A stretch of DNA of 64,000 nucleotides from Luteimonas sp. ANT-B3E (lineage in GTDB: Bacteria; Pseudomonadota; Gammaproteobacteria; Xanthomonadales; Xanthomonadaceae). Of this stretch, positions 51,108 through 60,004 are shown in pieces. How positions within the stretch are numbered: the first letter of the stretch is position 1; each line of letters begins with the position of its first letter. The DNA is taken from assembly GCA_001683895.1 (NCBI GenBank), contig LXQJ01000041.1, positions 60,149 to 124,148 on the forward strand, written 5' to 3'. The notes under the pieces were generated by a model. That model had not been told where the DNA came from. It saw nothing but the letters and a program-made list of their open reading frames with translations, and did no database searches. Position numbers and translations under genes: made by a program.

Positions 51108-54100
51108 CGCACTCCTCGCGGTCTCGCATCGCCTCGCGACGCGACTGGACATCCAGGTAGCCTGACTCGGGCAGTACCGCGCGCAGCGTGTCCCATACGG
51201 TCGCTCGGGAATAGCGCTCGCGCACGAACCGCTGCCCCGCGGTCGCGGCCGCGGACCAGACAATCTGGTCCTCCGCAAGACGGACGACGGCATCGGCCAT
51301 TTCCTCGCTGGTGTCTACGACTATCAGGCCGGAGTCGCCATCGATTCCCTGGGCACCGATGGGGGTGGAGACGCAGGGCACGCCGTGTCGGAGCGCTTCG
51401 ATGACCTTGCCCTTGGTTCCGGCGCCGAACCGAAGCGGGGCCAACGCGACGCGTGCCCGTGCGTAGCGCGCCACAAGCGCTTCCTCGGAGACCTGGCCGA
51501 GGACCTCGACACGACTGGACGCGAGTGCCAACAACTCCTCGGGAGGCGTCGCGCCGATAATGCAGAGTGTCAAACCGGGCTGCCTTTGCACCAGCCGCGG
51601 CCAGACCTCATGCATGAACCACAGCATGCCGTCAGCATTCGGGGCATGCCCAAAGCCGCCAACGAAGAGCAGTTCCGAGCGGCCCCGTAGCTGGTCCGCA
51701 ACCGGACGCTGGTCGATGGACACCGCGTCATAGGCAAACAGCGGTATCGTCTTCGCCTCGACCAGCGATCCCTGCGCCCGGAGCGCCGAGCCGACGGCGG
51801 CCGTTTCTTCAGCCGAGGGGTAGAGCACCAGGTCCGAGGCAGCCCACAGTTCTTTCTCGATGGCCTCGAGCCAGTCGGCCTGGATGCGCTGTTCTTCGAT
51901 GCCGGTGCACCCGTACTGCCTGCGAAGCCGCAGGTGGTGCACGTCGTGGCCGTAAAAGATCACGGGCGCGGACGTGTGCCGTCTGACCGCTGTGATGCAC
52001 GCATGCGCCACCAGTGGCCGGCTCAGGACGACGCCATCGACATAGCATCCATGCCGCTCCATCCAGCACTCGAACGGTCCGGATGTCTCTTCGTCGAGCA
52101 CTTCGATCCCGTGGGCACGCAGGCTGTCGGCGTAGACCCCCAATGCGGAGCGCTCGTGGCTCCAGAACTTGATCCTCCAGTCGTGGAGCGACAGAACGCG
52201 CATCAGCTGCCACATGGCCCGCGAACCGGCATCCTGGTCCGGCTCCGGCGGGTAACGATCGACGACGAGCACAGTGCGCGCAAGCTGGGCGCGGTCGCGC
52301 GCGAGGAACGCGTGCTCGCCCGGGAGCAGCTGCTCCCGCGCCAGCAAATGTCCCCAGCGCGCGTTGAATGTCACGCGGTTGCGCGCCTGCGCTACCTTTC
52401 CGCCGCTAAGCGGATCGGTCCCGTGCGACAGTCCCTCGGCATGGACGACCCTGGATGCTGCCTGCATGTAGACACGCAGACCGGCTTCGCGGACCCGGAA
52501 CGCCAGGTCCGTATCCTCGTAATACGCAGGCACGTACCGCTCGTCGAATCCCTCAAGCTGCCTCCAGAGTCCGGCGTGGATGAGGAGCGACGCTCCCGAC
52601 ACGTAGTCCACCTCGCGCACCACCTGGTGCGATGGCTGATCGGGATCCTCGCCGCGCCCGTAGTTGCAGCCGTTTCCGTCCGACCAGACGATCCCACCTG
52701 CCTCCTGGAGGCGGCCATCGGAGCCGATCAGGCGCGACCCGACCAGGCCGCATTGATGGAAGAGCTGGTAGGTCTGCAGCATTGCATCAAGCCAGCCCGG
52801 CTGAACAAGGGTGTCGTTGTTCAGAAAATGCAGGTACTCGCCCGTGGCGCGCATCGCCGCCGCGTTGGCCGATCGCAGGAAGCCCAGGTTGGATTCGTTG
52901 CGGCGGTAGTCAAGCCCGGGCACACCCGAGAACCGCTGCATCTCGGCCTCATTCGAGCAGTCGTCCACCAGCAACACTTCGAACGACGCGAGGTCCCCCG
53001 CGTCCCGTATCGCTCGCAGGCAGGCGAGCGTCTCGGCGAAGTTGCCGAATGCCGTCACGATGATCGAGACCTGAGGATCCAGGGGCCTATCGAACCTCAG
53101 CCCCGTGATGGGCAGCTCGTGGCGATGCGCCCGCAAAGCCTCGGATCGGACCGCGGCCGCCGCGACCGCGGTCGTAGCTTCGCCGATGACCGCCTGCGTC
53201 TCGCGCGCACCTTCTCCACTGCCCCCAGGGGGAAGGAGCCTGTTGAGCGGTTCCGGATCCGACCGCCGCGCCTGGCGCAGGAAGCGCGTGAGGCGCCAGG
53301 ACCGCGACGACCTGATCTGCTCGATGAGTCTCGCCTGCATGGCGATAAACTCTTCCCGCTCGTGCACCCCGCGCTCCTGTTCCAGCGCTGCGGCAGCGAT
53401 GGATGCCATCGCCTCACGCAGCGCCGTGGATTCGGCACGTACCGCAGTGAGCTCGCGCTCGAGCATCTCCGCCCAGAGCGTGCCTTCCGTACTGGCCTGC
53501 CTCACGTGGAGAGCGTCGCGTTCGCAACGACGCAGCGCGTCCTCATCTGCGACGATCTGTCGCTGCAGTTCGGCGCAGCGCAGGTTCGCCGCGTGGAGCT
53601 CCGTCGCATGGCTGATCACGAGCTGGTGCTGGCGGTGCGCATCCAGTGCCGCCTGGTTGCGGGCATGGCGCAGTGAGTTGTATGCCTCCTCCGTTTCCTG
53701 GCTGGCGATCGCGTCGAGCTGCCGGGTCGTCGCTTTGACGAACTGGAGGTCATATACCTCGTCGACGGGCAGGCGGATGGTGCAGCGCCGCTCAAGGTCG
53801 ACAATCCCGAGCACGGCGATACCTGCTGACTCCACCTGCGCCGAGGCGTCGTTGCGACCGCGACTCAGTCCGACGAACACCTCATCGTCGCGGAACGCCA
53901 ACCCACGGACGTAGGCCTCCAGCCGCGCTTCCCTCACCTGCTCGTAGCCGCGATAGATCCTGAGCGTCCGGGCCTGCGAGTCGCACACCCAGAGATGGCC
54001 GTCGTGCGAGCGCAACGAGTGCGGTTGCGACAGCCCGCTGACCAGCACCTCACCCGTTTCCACGTCGAACACTTGGCCCGCACCGCGCGTCCGGTCCTTG

Positions 54101-54537
54101 TACTCGCGGTGCACCTCGAACTGTCCGAAGCGCGTAGCGAGCAGCCGACCGTCGTGCAGACACACGGAGTTCAAGTGCGCCGCGTCGTGCTCTCCCGGCA
54201 GCGTCCAGCGCCGGCGTTCGGCGTAGGTGGCGGCATCGAGTTCGAGCACGGCGTTGAGCTGCGTGGCGACGACATACAGTCGGTCGCCGTTGACGAGGAT
54301 GTCATGGAGATCGAGCGATTCGTTCGTGAGGCAGACCCGCTGGACCACGCCGTCGCGGGCGTAGCGCAACTCGGCAATCCCTTCCGCCTGGCGCGCCATG
54401 ACCCACCCGTCGGGCGTCGTAGCGATGCCGGTAGTGTCAACCGGAGAGATCCTGCGAACGCCGCCCGGTCCCGCGGTGAATACGCCCCCCCCGTTGACGG
54501 AGGAGATGAGCAGGCATGCGTCGCCTTCGAGCCTCAC
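51088..54537 (-). CDS. Multidomain glycosyltransferase: propeller-like (DUF4915-like) N-terminus + coiled coil + GT2 + GT4
   Basis: N-terminal repeats (VNGDRLYVVATQLNAVLELD, SLRSHDGHLWVCDSQARTLRIYRGYEQV); coiled-coil segment; GT2 (PQVSIIVTAFGNFAETLACLRAIRDAGDLASFEVLLVDDCS); GT4-like C-terminus (LLFVGGFGHAPNADGMLWFMHEVWPRL, APLRFGAGTKGKVIEALRHGVPCVSTPIGAQGI). Confidence 0.88.
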   Translation of the reverse strand: MRLEGDACLLISSVNGGGVFTAGPGGVRRISPVDTTGIATTPDGWVMARQAEGIAELRYARDGVVQRVCLTNESLDLHDILVNGDRLYVVATQLNAVLELDAATYAERRRWTLPGEHDAAHLNSVCLHDGRLLATRFGQFEVHREYKDRTRGAGQVFDVETGEVLVSGLSQPHSLRSHDGHLWVCDSQARTLRIYRGYEQVREARLEAYVRGLAFRDDEVFVGLSRGRNDASAQVESAGIAVLGIVDLERRCTIRLPVDEVYDLQFVKATTRQLDAIASQETEEAYNSLRHARNQAALDAHRQHQLVISHATELHAANLRCAELQRQIVADEDALRRCERDALHVRQASTEGTLWAEMLERELTAVRAESTALREAMASIAAAALEQERGVHEREEFIAMQARLIEQIRSSRSWRLTRFLRQARRSDPEPLNRLLPPGGSGEGARETQAVIGEATTAVAAAAVRSEALRAHRHELPITGLRFDRPLDPQVSIIVTAFGNFAETLACLRAIRDAGDLASFEVLLVDDCSNEAEMQRFSGVPGLDYRRNESNLGFLRSANAAAMRATGEYLHFLNNDTLVQPGWLDAMLQTYQLFHQCGLVGSRLIGSDGRLQEAGGIVWSDGNGCNYGRGEDPDQPSHQVVREVDYVSGASLLIHAGLWRQLEGFDERYVPAYYEDTDLAFRVREAGLRVYMQAASRVVHAEGLSHGTDPLSGGKVAQARNRVTFNARWGHLLAREQLLPGEHAFLARDRAQLARTVLVVDRYPPEPDQDAGSRAMWQLMRVLSLHDWRIKFWSHERSALGVYADSLRAHGIEVLDEETSGPFECWMERHGCYVDGVVLSRPLVAHACITAVRRHTSAPVIFYGHDVHHLRLRRQYGCTGIEEQRIQADWLEAIEKELWAASDLVLYPSAEETAAVGSALRAQGSLVEAKTIPLFAYDAVSIDQRPVADQLRGRSELLFVGGFGHAPNADGMLWFMHEVWPRLVQRQPGLTLCIIGATPPEELLALASSRVEVLGQVSEEALVARYARARVALAPLRFGAGTKGKVIEALRHGVPCVSTPIGAQGIDGDSGLIVVDTSEEMADAVVRLAEDQIVWSAAATAGQRFVRERYSRATVWDTLRAVLPESGYLDVQSRREAMRDREECVMPGSV

Positions 54538-55889
54538 GCCAATGTCTCGCTGACTGACCCCGCTGCGCCGCTGATGTCGAACCTCGCCTCCATATCCGCC
54601 ACGCCCTCAGCGTGGTTGCTCTCGCCGCTCACGCTGAGGACGATGGCATCCGAGCGCCGATCGACGGCGTGGATCTCGTTGCCATCGTGCCGCGACACGC
54701 CCACGGTAACGAAATACTGCCCTCGCAGCAGCGCGCAGCGAAGTTCGAAATGTCCCACGGCGACGGTCCCCGCCGCGCACGCGAAGAGACGGCCATGCGA
54801 GACCAAGGTATTCGCGCTGTATAGAACCTGCCCACTGACGGAGCAGATGCGGACACCGAAGATCAGCCGGTCGAGCGCCTCGGGAAAGTGATACCGCACC
54901 TTGATCTGGAACGCCTGTCGCGCCGGTACCAGTGGGCCATACCCGAAAGCACTGCTGATCAGGTAGTCGCAGGTCACTGCCCGCCCATCACCGAGGCGCG
55001 TCTCGTCACGGTTGTATCCCGGTCGTGTCGAGAATTTCTCGGAAGCACCCGCCGCCAGGAACTCGTCCAGTTCGTCGGCCTCCTGCAACAGCAGGACCTC
55101 GTCGTCGGGAGGCGACAGGCTATCGTCGACCGGGGCCTCGATGACGGGCGAATTGTCTCCGAATACGACCTTGAGGTACTCCTTGACCGCTTCCTGCGAT
55201 GGTCCGTCGAACCTCAACCTCCCGCCATCTAGGACGATCCCGCGATCGCACAGCTGCAGTACGGTGTCGACCGAATGCGTGACGAAGAGCAGCGTACATC
55301 CGGCCTCCCGCAGCTCCTCGATGCGCTTGAAGCACTTGCGCTGGAAATAGATGTCACCCACGGACAACGCCTCGTCGACGATCAGCACATCCGGATCGGT
55401 GTGCACCGCGACAGCGAAGGCGAGACGGAGGAACATCCCGCTCGAGTAGGTCTTCACCGGCTGGTCGAGGTGCGGCCCGATCTCGGCGAACGCGAGGATG
55501 TCCCCCATCCGCTCCGCAATCTCGTTGCCGTTGAGACCGAGCAGGCTCGCATTGAGATGGATGTTCTCGCTGCCGGTGAATTCCGGATTGAAACCCGCGC
55601 CAAGCTCGAGCAGTGCCGCGATCCGCGCCGAGACCTCGATCCGCCCGGAGCTGGGCTGCAGGATGCCGGCGATGATCTGCAGCAGCGTCGATTTCCCGGA
55701 GCCGTTCTTTCCGATGATCCCGATCGCTTCACCGCGATGGATCGACAGCGATACGTCCCGCAGCGCGTGGAACTCCTCCCGAGCGTGCCGACGGGGGAAC
55801 ACCATGTGGGCCAGGCCCTGGAACGGCCGGTCGAACTTCGGGAACGACTTGCCGATCGACTCCAGGCGAATGATCGCCTCAGAGGACAT
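54534..55889 (-). CDS. wzt: O-antigen/polysaccharide ABC transporter ATP-binding protein with C-terminal Wzt-like domain
   Basis: GKNGSGKSTLLQIIAGILQPSSGRIEV, YSSGMFLRLAFAVAVHTDPDVLIVDEALSVGDIYFQRKC; ~200-aa C-terminal extension. Confidence 0.95.
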   Translation of the reverse strand: MSSEAIIRLESIGKSFPKFDRPFQGLAHMVFPRRHAREEFHALRDVSLSIHRGEAIGIIGKNGSGKSTLLQIIAGILQPSSGRIEVSARIAALLELGAGFNPEFTGSENIHLNASLLGLNGNEIAERMGDILAFAEIGPHLDQPVKTYSSGMFLRLAFAVAVHTDPDVLIVDEALSVGDIYFQRKCFKRIEELREAGCTLLFVTHSVDTVLQLCDRGIVLDGGRLRFDGPSQEAVKEYLKVVFGDNSPVIEAPVDDSLSPPDDEVLLLQEADELDEFLAAGASEKFSTRPGYNRDETRLGDGRAVTCDYLISSAFGYGPLVPARQAFQIKVRYHFPEALDRLIFGVRICSVSGQVLYSANTLVSHGRLFACAAGTVAVGHFELRCALLRGQYFVTVGVSRHDGNEIHAVDRRSDAIVLSVSGESNHAEGVADMEARFDISGAAGSVSETLA

Positions 55890-56754
55890 CGGCGAATCCC
55901 CGGCTGGTGAACCTGAACCATCCGTAGGACGCATAGGCCAGCCCCAGCCCCGCCAGCGTGGCGGTGCCGAGTCCACGCCAGTCGGGCATCCGACCCCACA
56001 GTGCCACCTCGCGCATCTGGTCGATGAAGAAGGTCAGCGGGTTCAGGCGGAAGAGCGTCTGGTAGTCCGGCGGCAGCGTGTCCACCGGCACGATCGCCGA
56101 TGACAGGAACAACAGCGCGGTCACCACGACGGGCATGGCCTGGCCGATGTCGCGGAGGTACACGCCGAGCGATGCGAAAAACCAGCTGACCGAGATGGCG
56201 AGCAATGCCAGCGGCAGCACGATCAGCGGCGCCAGGAAGAGGTAGGCGGAAACCCTGTCATACAGCAGCGCATTCAGCACGGCGAACACCGTCAGGCTCA
56301 TCGCCATGTGGAACAGCGCCGACAACAGGGTCGACCAGGGCAGAATGTGGAGCGGAAACACGACCCGCTTCACGTAGTTGGCGTTCTCGAGCATGAGCCT
56401 GGGCGCGCGCGACAGGCATTCGGCGAAAAAGCCATGGGTCAGTATGCCCACGAACAACACCATGCCGAACGCCGCCGTATCGCCCGACACCTGGTTCCAC
56501 CGCGCGCCGAAGATCTTCCCGAAAGCCAACGTGTAGATCGCGAGCATCATCAGCGGCCCCATCAGGGACCAGAGCAGTCCGAAGTTCGCTCCCCGGTAGC
56601 GACCCAGGATGTCGCGCCGGGTGAGTTCGAGCGTCAGGTGGCGATGACGCGTCAGCGCGCTGAACGGACCTTCGGCAAGCGCGGCGAGTCGGCGACGATC
56701 CAGCAGCCTCGACACGCGGATTGCGGCGGACGCGCCCTGCCGGCCATTACCGAC
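55879..56754 (-). CDS. wzm: O-antigen/polysaccharide ABC transporter permease
   Basis: LTRRDILGRYRGANFGLLWSLMGPLMMLAIYTLAFGKIF (ABC2 polysaccharide exporter); overlaps wzt. Start uncertain (up to 56850). Confidence 0.93.
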   Translation of the reverse strand, partial: VGNGRQGASAAIRVSRLLDRRRLAALAEGPFSALTRHRHLTLELTRRDILGRYRGANFGLLWSLMGPLMMLAIYTLAFGKIFGARWNQVSGDTAAFGMVLFVGILTHGFFAECLSRAPRLMLENANYVKRVVFPLHILPWSTLLSALFHMAMSLTVFAVLNALLYDRVSAYLFLAPLIVLPLALLAISVSWFFASLGVYLRDIGQAMPVVVTALLFLSSAIVPVDTLPPDYQTLFRLNPLTFFIDQMREVALWGRMPDWRGLGTATLAGLGLAYASYGWFRFTSRGFADVL

Positions 56755-56791
56755 TGCGCGTTGACGCGATCTGTTCGCGGCGTCGCGCAAC

Positions 56792-57337
56792 TCAGTCGGC
56801 GACCACGATGTCGAGACCCAGGTCGCAGAACACTGCCGGGCTGTCGGCAACGAGGATCACGGTTGCGTAGTTACCCCGCTCTACGCCTCCAAGCCCGGAC
56901 AGCAGGTTGTATCCAGAGGCGAGGCCAGTGTCGGGGCCGAGCGCGGCAACGACATCCGGCCGCGGACCATCGGCGCTGAGCGGGATCGCGTACGTCGCCG
57001 AGTCTCCGCGCAGCACGAAGCGCGCACCGGTCGGCGCCTGCCTGGCGCCGTCGACGACCCAGCCCGCGAACATCGCCTGTGAGCCGGCCTTGACCGCGGC
57101 ACCTGCGGCCGGGGCGCCGTTCACGGCGTCGAGCGCGCAGGAGCCACCCGGCTCCGCGTCGGCGGGGAATTCGTAGGCGGTGGCATACGCAGGCATTGGC
57201 GCCGACATGGCAGACGCGGGCTCCGCAGGACGTAATGCTGCCTCTCCAGCCGTCTGGGGCGCTTCTCCGCCTCCACAAGCTGCCAGAGCCAGTACGGCGG
57301 TGATCGTTATTGCCAACGTGCAGGTCGCGAGTCGCAT
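56792..57337 (-). CDS. Putative exported lipoprotein of unknown function
   Basis: MRLATCTLAITITAVLALAACGGG lipobox; ~180 aa; immediately upstream of wzm. Confidence 0.75.
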   Translation of the reverse strand: MRLATCTLAITITAVLALAACGGGEAPQTAGEAALRPAEPASAMSAPMPAYATAYEFPADAEPGGSCALDAVNGAPAAGAAVKAGSQAMFAGWVVDGARQAPTGARFVLRGDSATYAIPLSADGPRPDVVAALGPDTGLASGYNLLSGLGGVERGNYATVILVADSPAVFCDLGLDIVVAD

Positions 57338-57614
57338 TTTGTCTCTCTGTCAGGTCTGGGGGGTGGCGCGGGATCGGATCGTTCGTGCCTGAGCTGCCAT
57401 TGCAGTGGCGGGTCGCGGATCACCAACCTCGTCTACGTGCGCTCCCGGGCAACGCGCTGGCGCATCGCCCACGAATTGTACCGGCCGCGCCACTGCAAGT
57501 GGATCCGCCGAGTGTCGCCCCGTCGCCGGCGTTACATGTTCCCCGATTCGCCCTGGAGGATCCGGGGGCGCGTCCCTCTGACGCCTGCAGGCGATCGCTT
57601 GGCGAGTCGTGCGC

Positions 57615-59966
57615 TCAGACAACCCCATCCACTCGCACGCCGCTGCTCGAGGTCCCCAGGTGGGCACCTTCCCACCTGCGACCGCGCCACGGTCGCGGTG
57701 GAAAGGCCAGCGAGAACGGCGCCATGTCGATCGCCAGGTTCGGGTTGTAATACGGGTCGTGAAGAAGCGCATCACGCCAGCGGGCCTTCATGAAAGATTC
57801 CTCGCCCTTGAAGCGAGCCACTTTTTGCGGGGTGGTCTCATAGCCGCGCGTCGCCGACTCATGATGGTAGAGTTCCGCGAACGGCGTCCACAGGTTCCGG
57901 TATCCCGCGTCGCGGACCCTGATGCAGAAATCGATATCGTTGAATGCCACCGTCAACCGCTCGTCGAGACCGCCAACTTCGGCAAAGACGGTCGCCCGCA
58001 TCACCATGCACGCCGCCGTCACCGCGCTGAGGTTCTGCACCAGGCCAGCGCGGAATTTGTCGCCGCCGTATCCGCGCCAGCTGCCGGAATAGCAATGACC
58101 CGCTACGCCGCCGATGCCAAGAATGACGCCTGCGTGCTGGATCGTGTTGTTGGGGTAGTACAACATCGCGCCCACGACGCCGATGTCGGGACGAATCGCG
58201 TGGGACACCATTTCCCTGAGCCATCCGGGGCTGATCACCTCGATGTCGTTGTTGATCAGTCCGAGGAGCTCGCCCTTTGCCACCCCAGCACCAAAGTTGT
58301 TGATAGCGGAGTAGTTGAAGGGGAAGTCGAACGGCACGACTCGAACCTTCGGGTGGGCCTCCAGCTGCGCGAAATACGCGAGCGTGGCCGCTTCCCGTGA
58401 CCCGTTGTCCAGGACGACGATCTCGTAATTCCCGTAATCGGTTTTTTCCAGGATGGAGTCGATGCATTGCCTGAGCAGGACGACGCCGTCGCGAGTCGGA
58501 ATCAACAGGCTGACGAGGGGTAGCGGCTTGGGCACCTGCCGGACGATGCGGTAGTACCCGCTGTACCCCTCCAGCTCCTCGACGCGAGCGCCTTGCGCCT
58601 CGCGGTCGAGATGGCTTTGCAGCACGCGCAGCGCAGCGGTGTGGGCGTAGGACTTTTCTCCGGCCGCGAGCGCGGTGGAGCCTTTGATCATGCGCCAGTG
58701 ATAGAGAATGCGAGGCACGTGCCCGATTTCCTCATGCTCGAGGCGCTCGACGGCACGCAGGGTGAGGTCCCAGTCCTGCGCCCCTTCGTATCCTGCGCGG
58801 AACCCCTGGACCTCCTCGATCAGGTCGCGTCGATAGACGCTCAGATGGCAGACGCAGTTCTGCCCCAGAAACAGGTCGGGGTTCCAGTCCGACTTGAAGT
58901 ACGGATCCGACCGCACGCCCTCCTCGTCGATCTTGTCCTCATCGGTGAAAAGCATGCGCCAGCGCGGATGCGCCGTAAACGCTTCGACGCAATCCAGCAG
59001 CGCCAGCGGATGCAGGGCGTCGTCGTGATCAAGCAGTGCCACGTATTCCCCCGTGGCGATCCCGAGCGCCGAGTTCGATGCGCGGGAAATGTGACCGTTC
59101 GAGCTCCGGTGCACGACCTTGATGCGGGCATCCGCCCCGGCCAGCTCTTCTAGAAGCGGACGCACATGCGGCATAGTGGATGCATCGTTGGCGATGCACA
59201 GCTCCCAGTGGGGATACACCTGCGCCTGCACGCTGGCCACGCAGGCACGGAGCCACTTTTCGGCCGTGTTGTAGACCGGCAGGATGACCGATACCGTCGG
59301 CGTCAACTCGAGCTTCGACACGCGCTCGGCCTCGAACACGAGCGTCTCCGGCGACGTGTCATCGTAGAACTCCATCCAGATCGCATAGTCCGACCGCAGC
59401 TCCATGCCCGGCTGCGCCGCGTAGTCCGCATACAGGCCATCTGCCATGCGCCGGGGTCCCCCGAGGAGCATGTCCATGCCCATCCGGCCAAGCAGCGCGA
59501 GCCTGCCCGTGGCGCCACGGCGCACCATCAGCTCGCGGATCATCATCTTCGCGGCGCCGAGCCTGTTGAGCCTCCGGAGCGTCAACCGCGTCAGGACGAA
59601 CTCGCACGGCAACACCGATGGGTCGAATCGCAGCCCCACCAGGTCCGAATGGAATAGGACCAGCGTACGCAGGCGATGGGTCCCCCTGCGCGCGTGGCCG
59701 AGAGGCAGGTGGATCCTGTCGGCCTCACCGCCGCCGTCGGAACTGAAAGCGGGGTAGAAGCACGGGGCATGCACCGCACCGCGCACCACCCGCACTTCCG
59801 CCTCGACCTCGTACCACCCTCCCGGCAGCGGCCAACCCTGCTCGGGCAGGCACTGGAACGCGGGATCGGTGCCGAAGGCACGCCACAGCTCGCAGCCATC
59901 GACCTCCAGCCTGCAGACCTGGGCGTAGGGAACAACGTTGAGGTCAAAGCTCTCGGACACACTCAT
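57615..59966 (-). CDS. GT2 glycosyltransferase with two catalytic domains
   Basis: PTVSVILPVYNTAEKWLRACVASVQAQVYPHWELCIANDAST and PLVSLLIPTRDGVVLLRQCIDSILEKTDYGNYEIVVLDNGS; LINNDIEVISPGWL. Confidence 0.93.
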   Translation of the reverse strand: MSVSESFDLNVVPYAQVCRLEVDGCELWRAFGTDPAFQCLPEQGWPLPGGWYEVEAEVRVVRGAVHAPCFYPAFSSDGGGEADRIHLPLGHARRGTHRLRTLVLFHSDLVGLRFDPSVLPCEFVLTRLTLRRLNRLGAAKMMIRELMVRRGATGRLALLGRMGMDMLLGGPRRMADGLYADYAAQPGMELRSDYAIWMEFYDDTSPETLVFEAERVSKLELTPTVSVILPVYNTAEKWLRACVASVQAQVYPHWELCIANDASTMPHVRPLLEELAGADARIKVVHRSSNGHISRASNSALGIATGEYVALLDHDDALHPLALLDCVEAFTAHPRWRMLFTDEDKIDEEGVRSDPYFKSDWNPDLFLGQNCVCHLSVYRRDLIEEVQGFRAGYEGAQDWDLTLRAVERLEHEEIGHVPRILYHWRMIKGSTALAAGEKSYAHTAALRVLQSHLDREAQGARVEELEGYSGYYRIVRQVPKPLPLVSLLIPTRDGVVLLRQCIDSILEKTDYGNYEIVVLDNGSREAATLAYFAQLEAHPKVRVVPFDFPFNYSAINNFGAGVAKGELLGLINNDIEVISPGWLREMVSHAIRPDIGVVGAMLYYPNNTIQHAGVILGIGGVAGHCYSGSWRGYGGDKFRAGLVQNLSAVTAACMVMRATVFAEVGGLDERLTVAFNDIDFCIRVRDAGYRNLWTPFAELYHHESATRGYETTPQKVARFKGEESFMKARWRDALLHDPYYNPNLAIDMAPFSLAFPPRPWRGRRWEGAHLGTSSSGVRVDGVV

Positions 59967-60004
59967 TCCTTTATTGACAGCGTTGGTACCGACGGGACAC
60001 GGAT

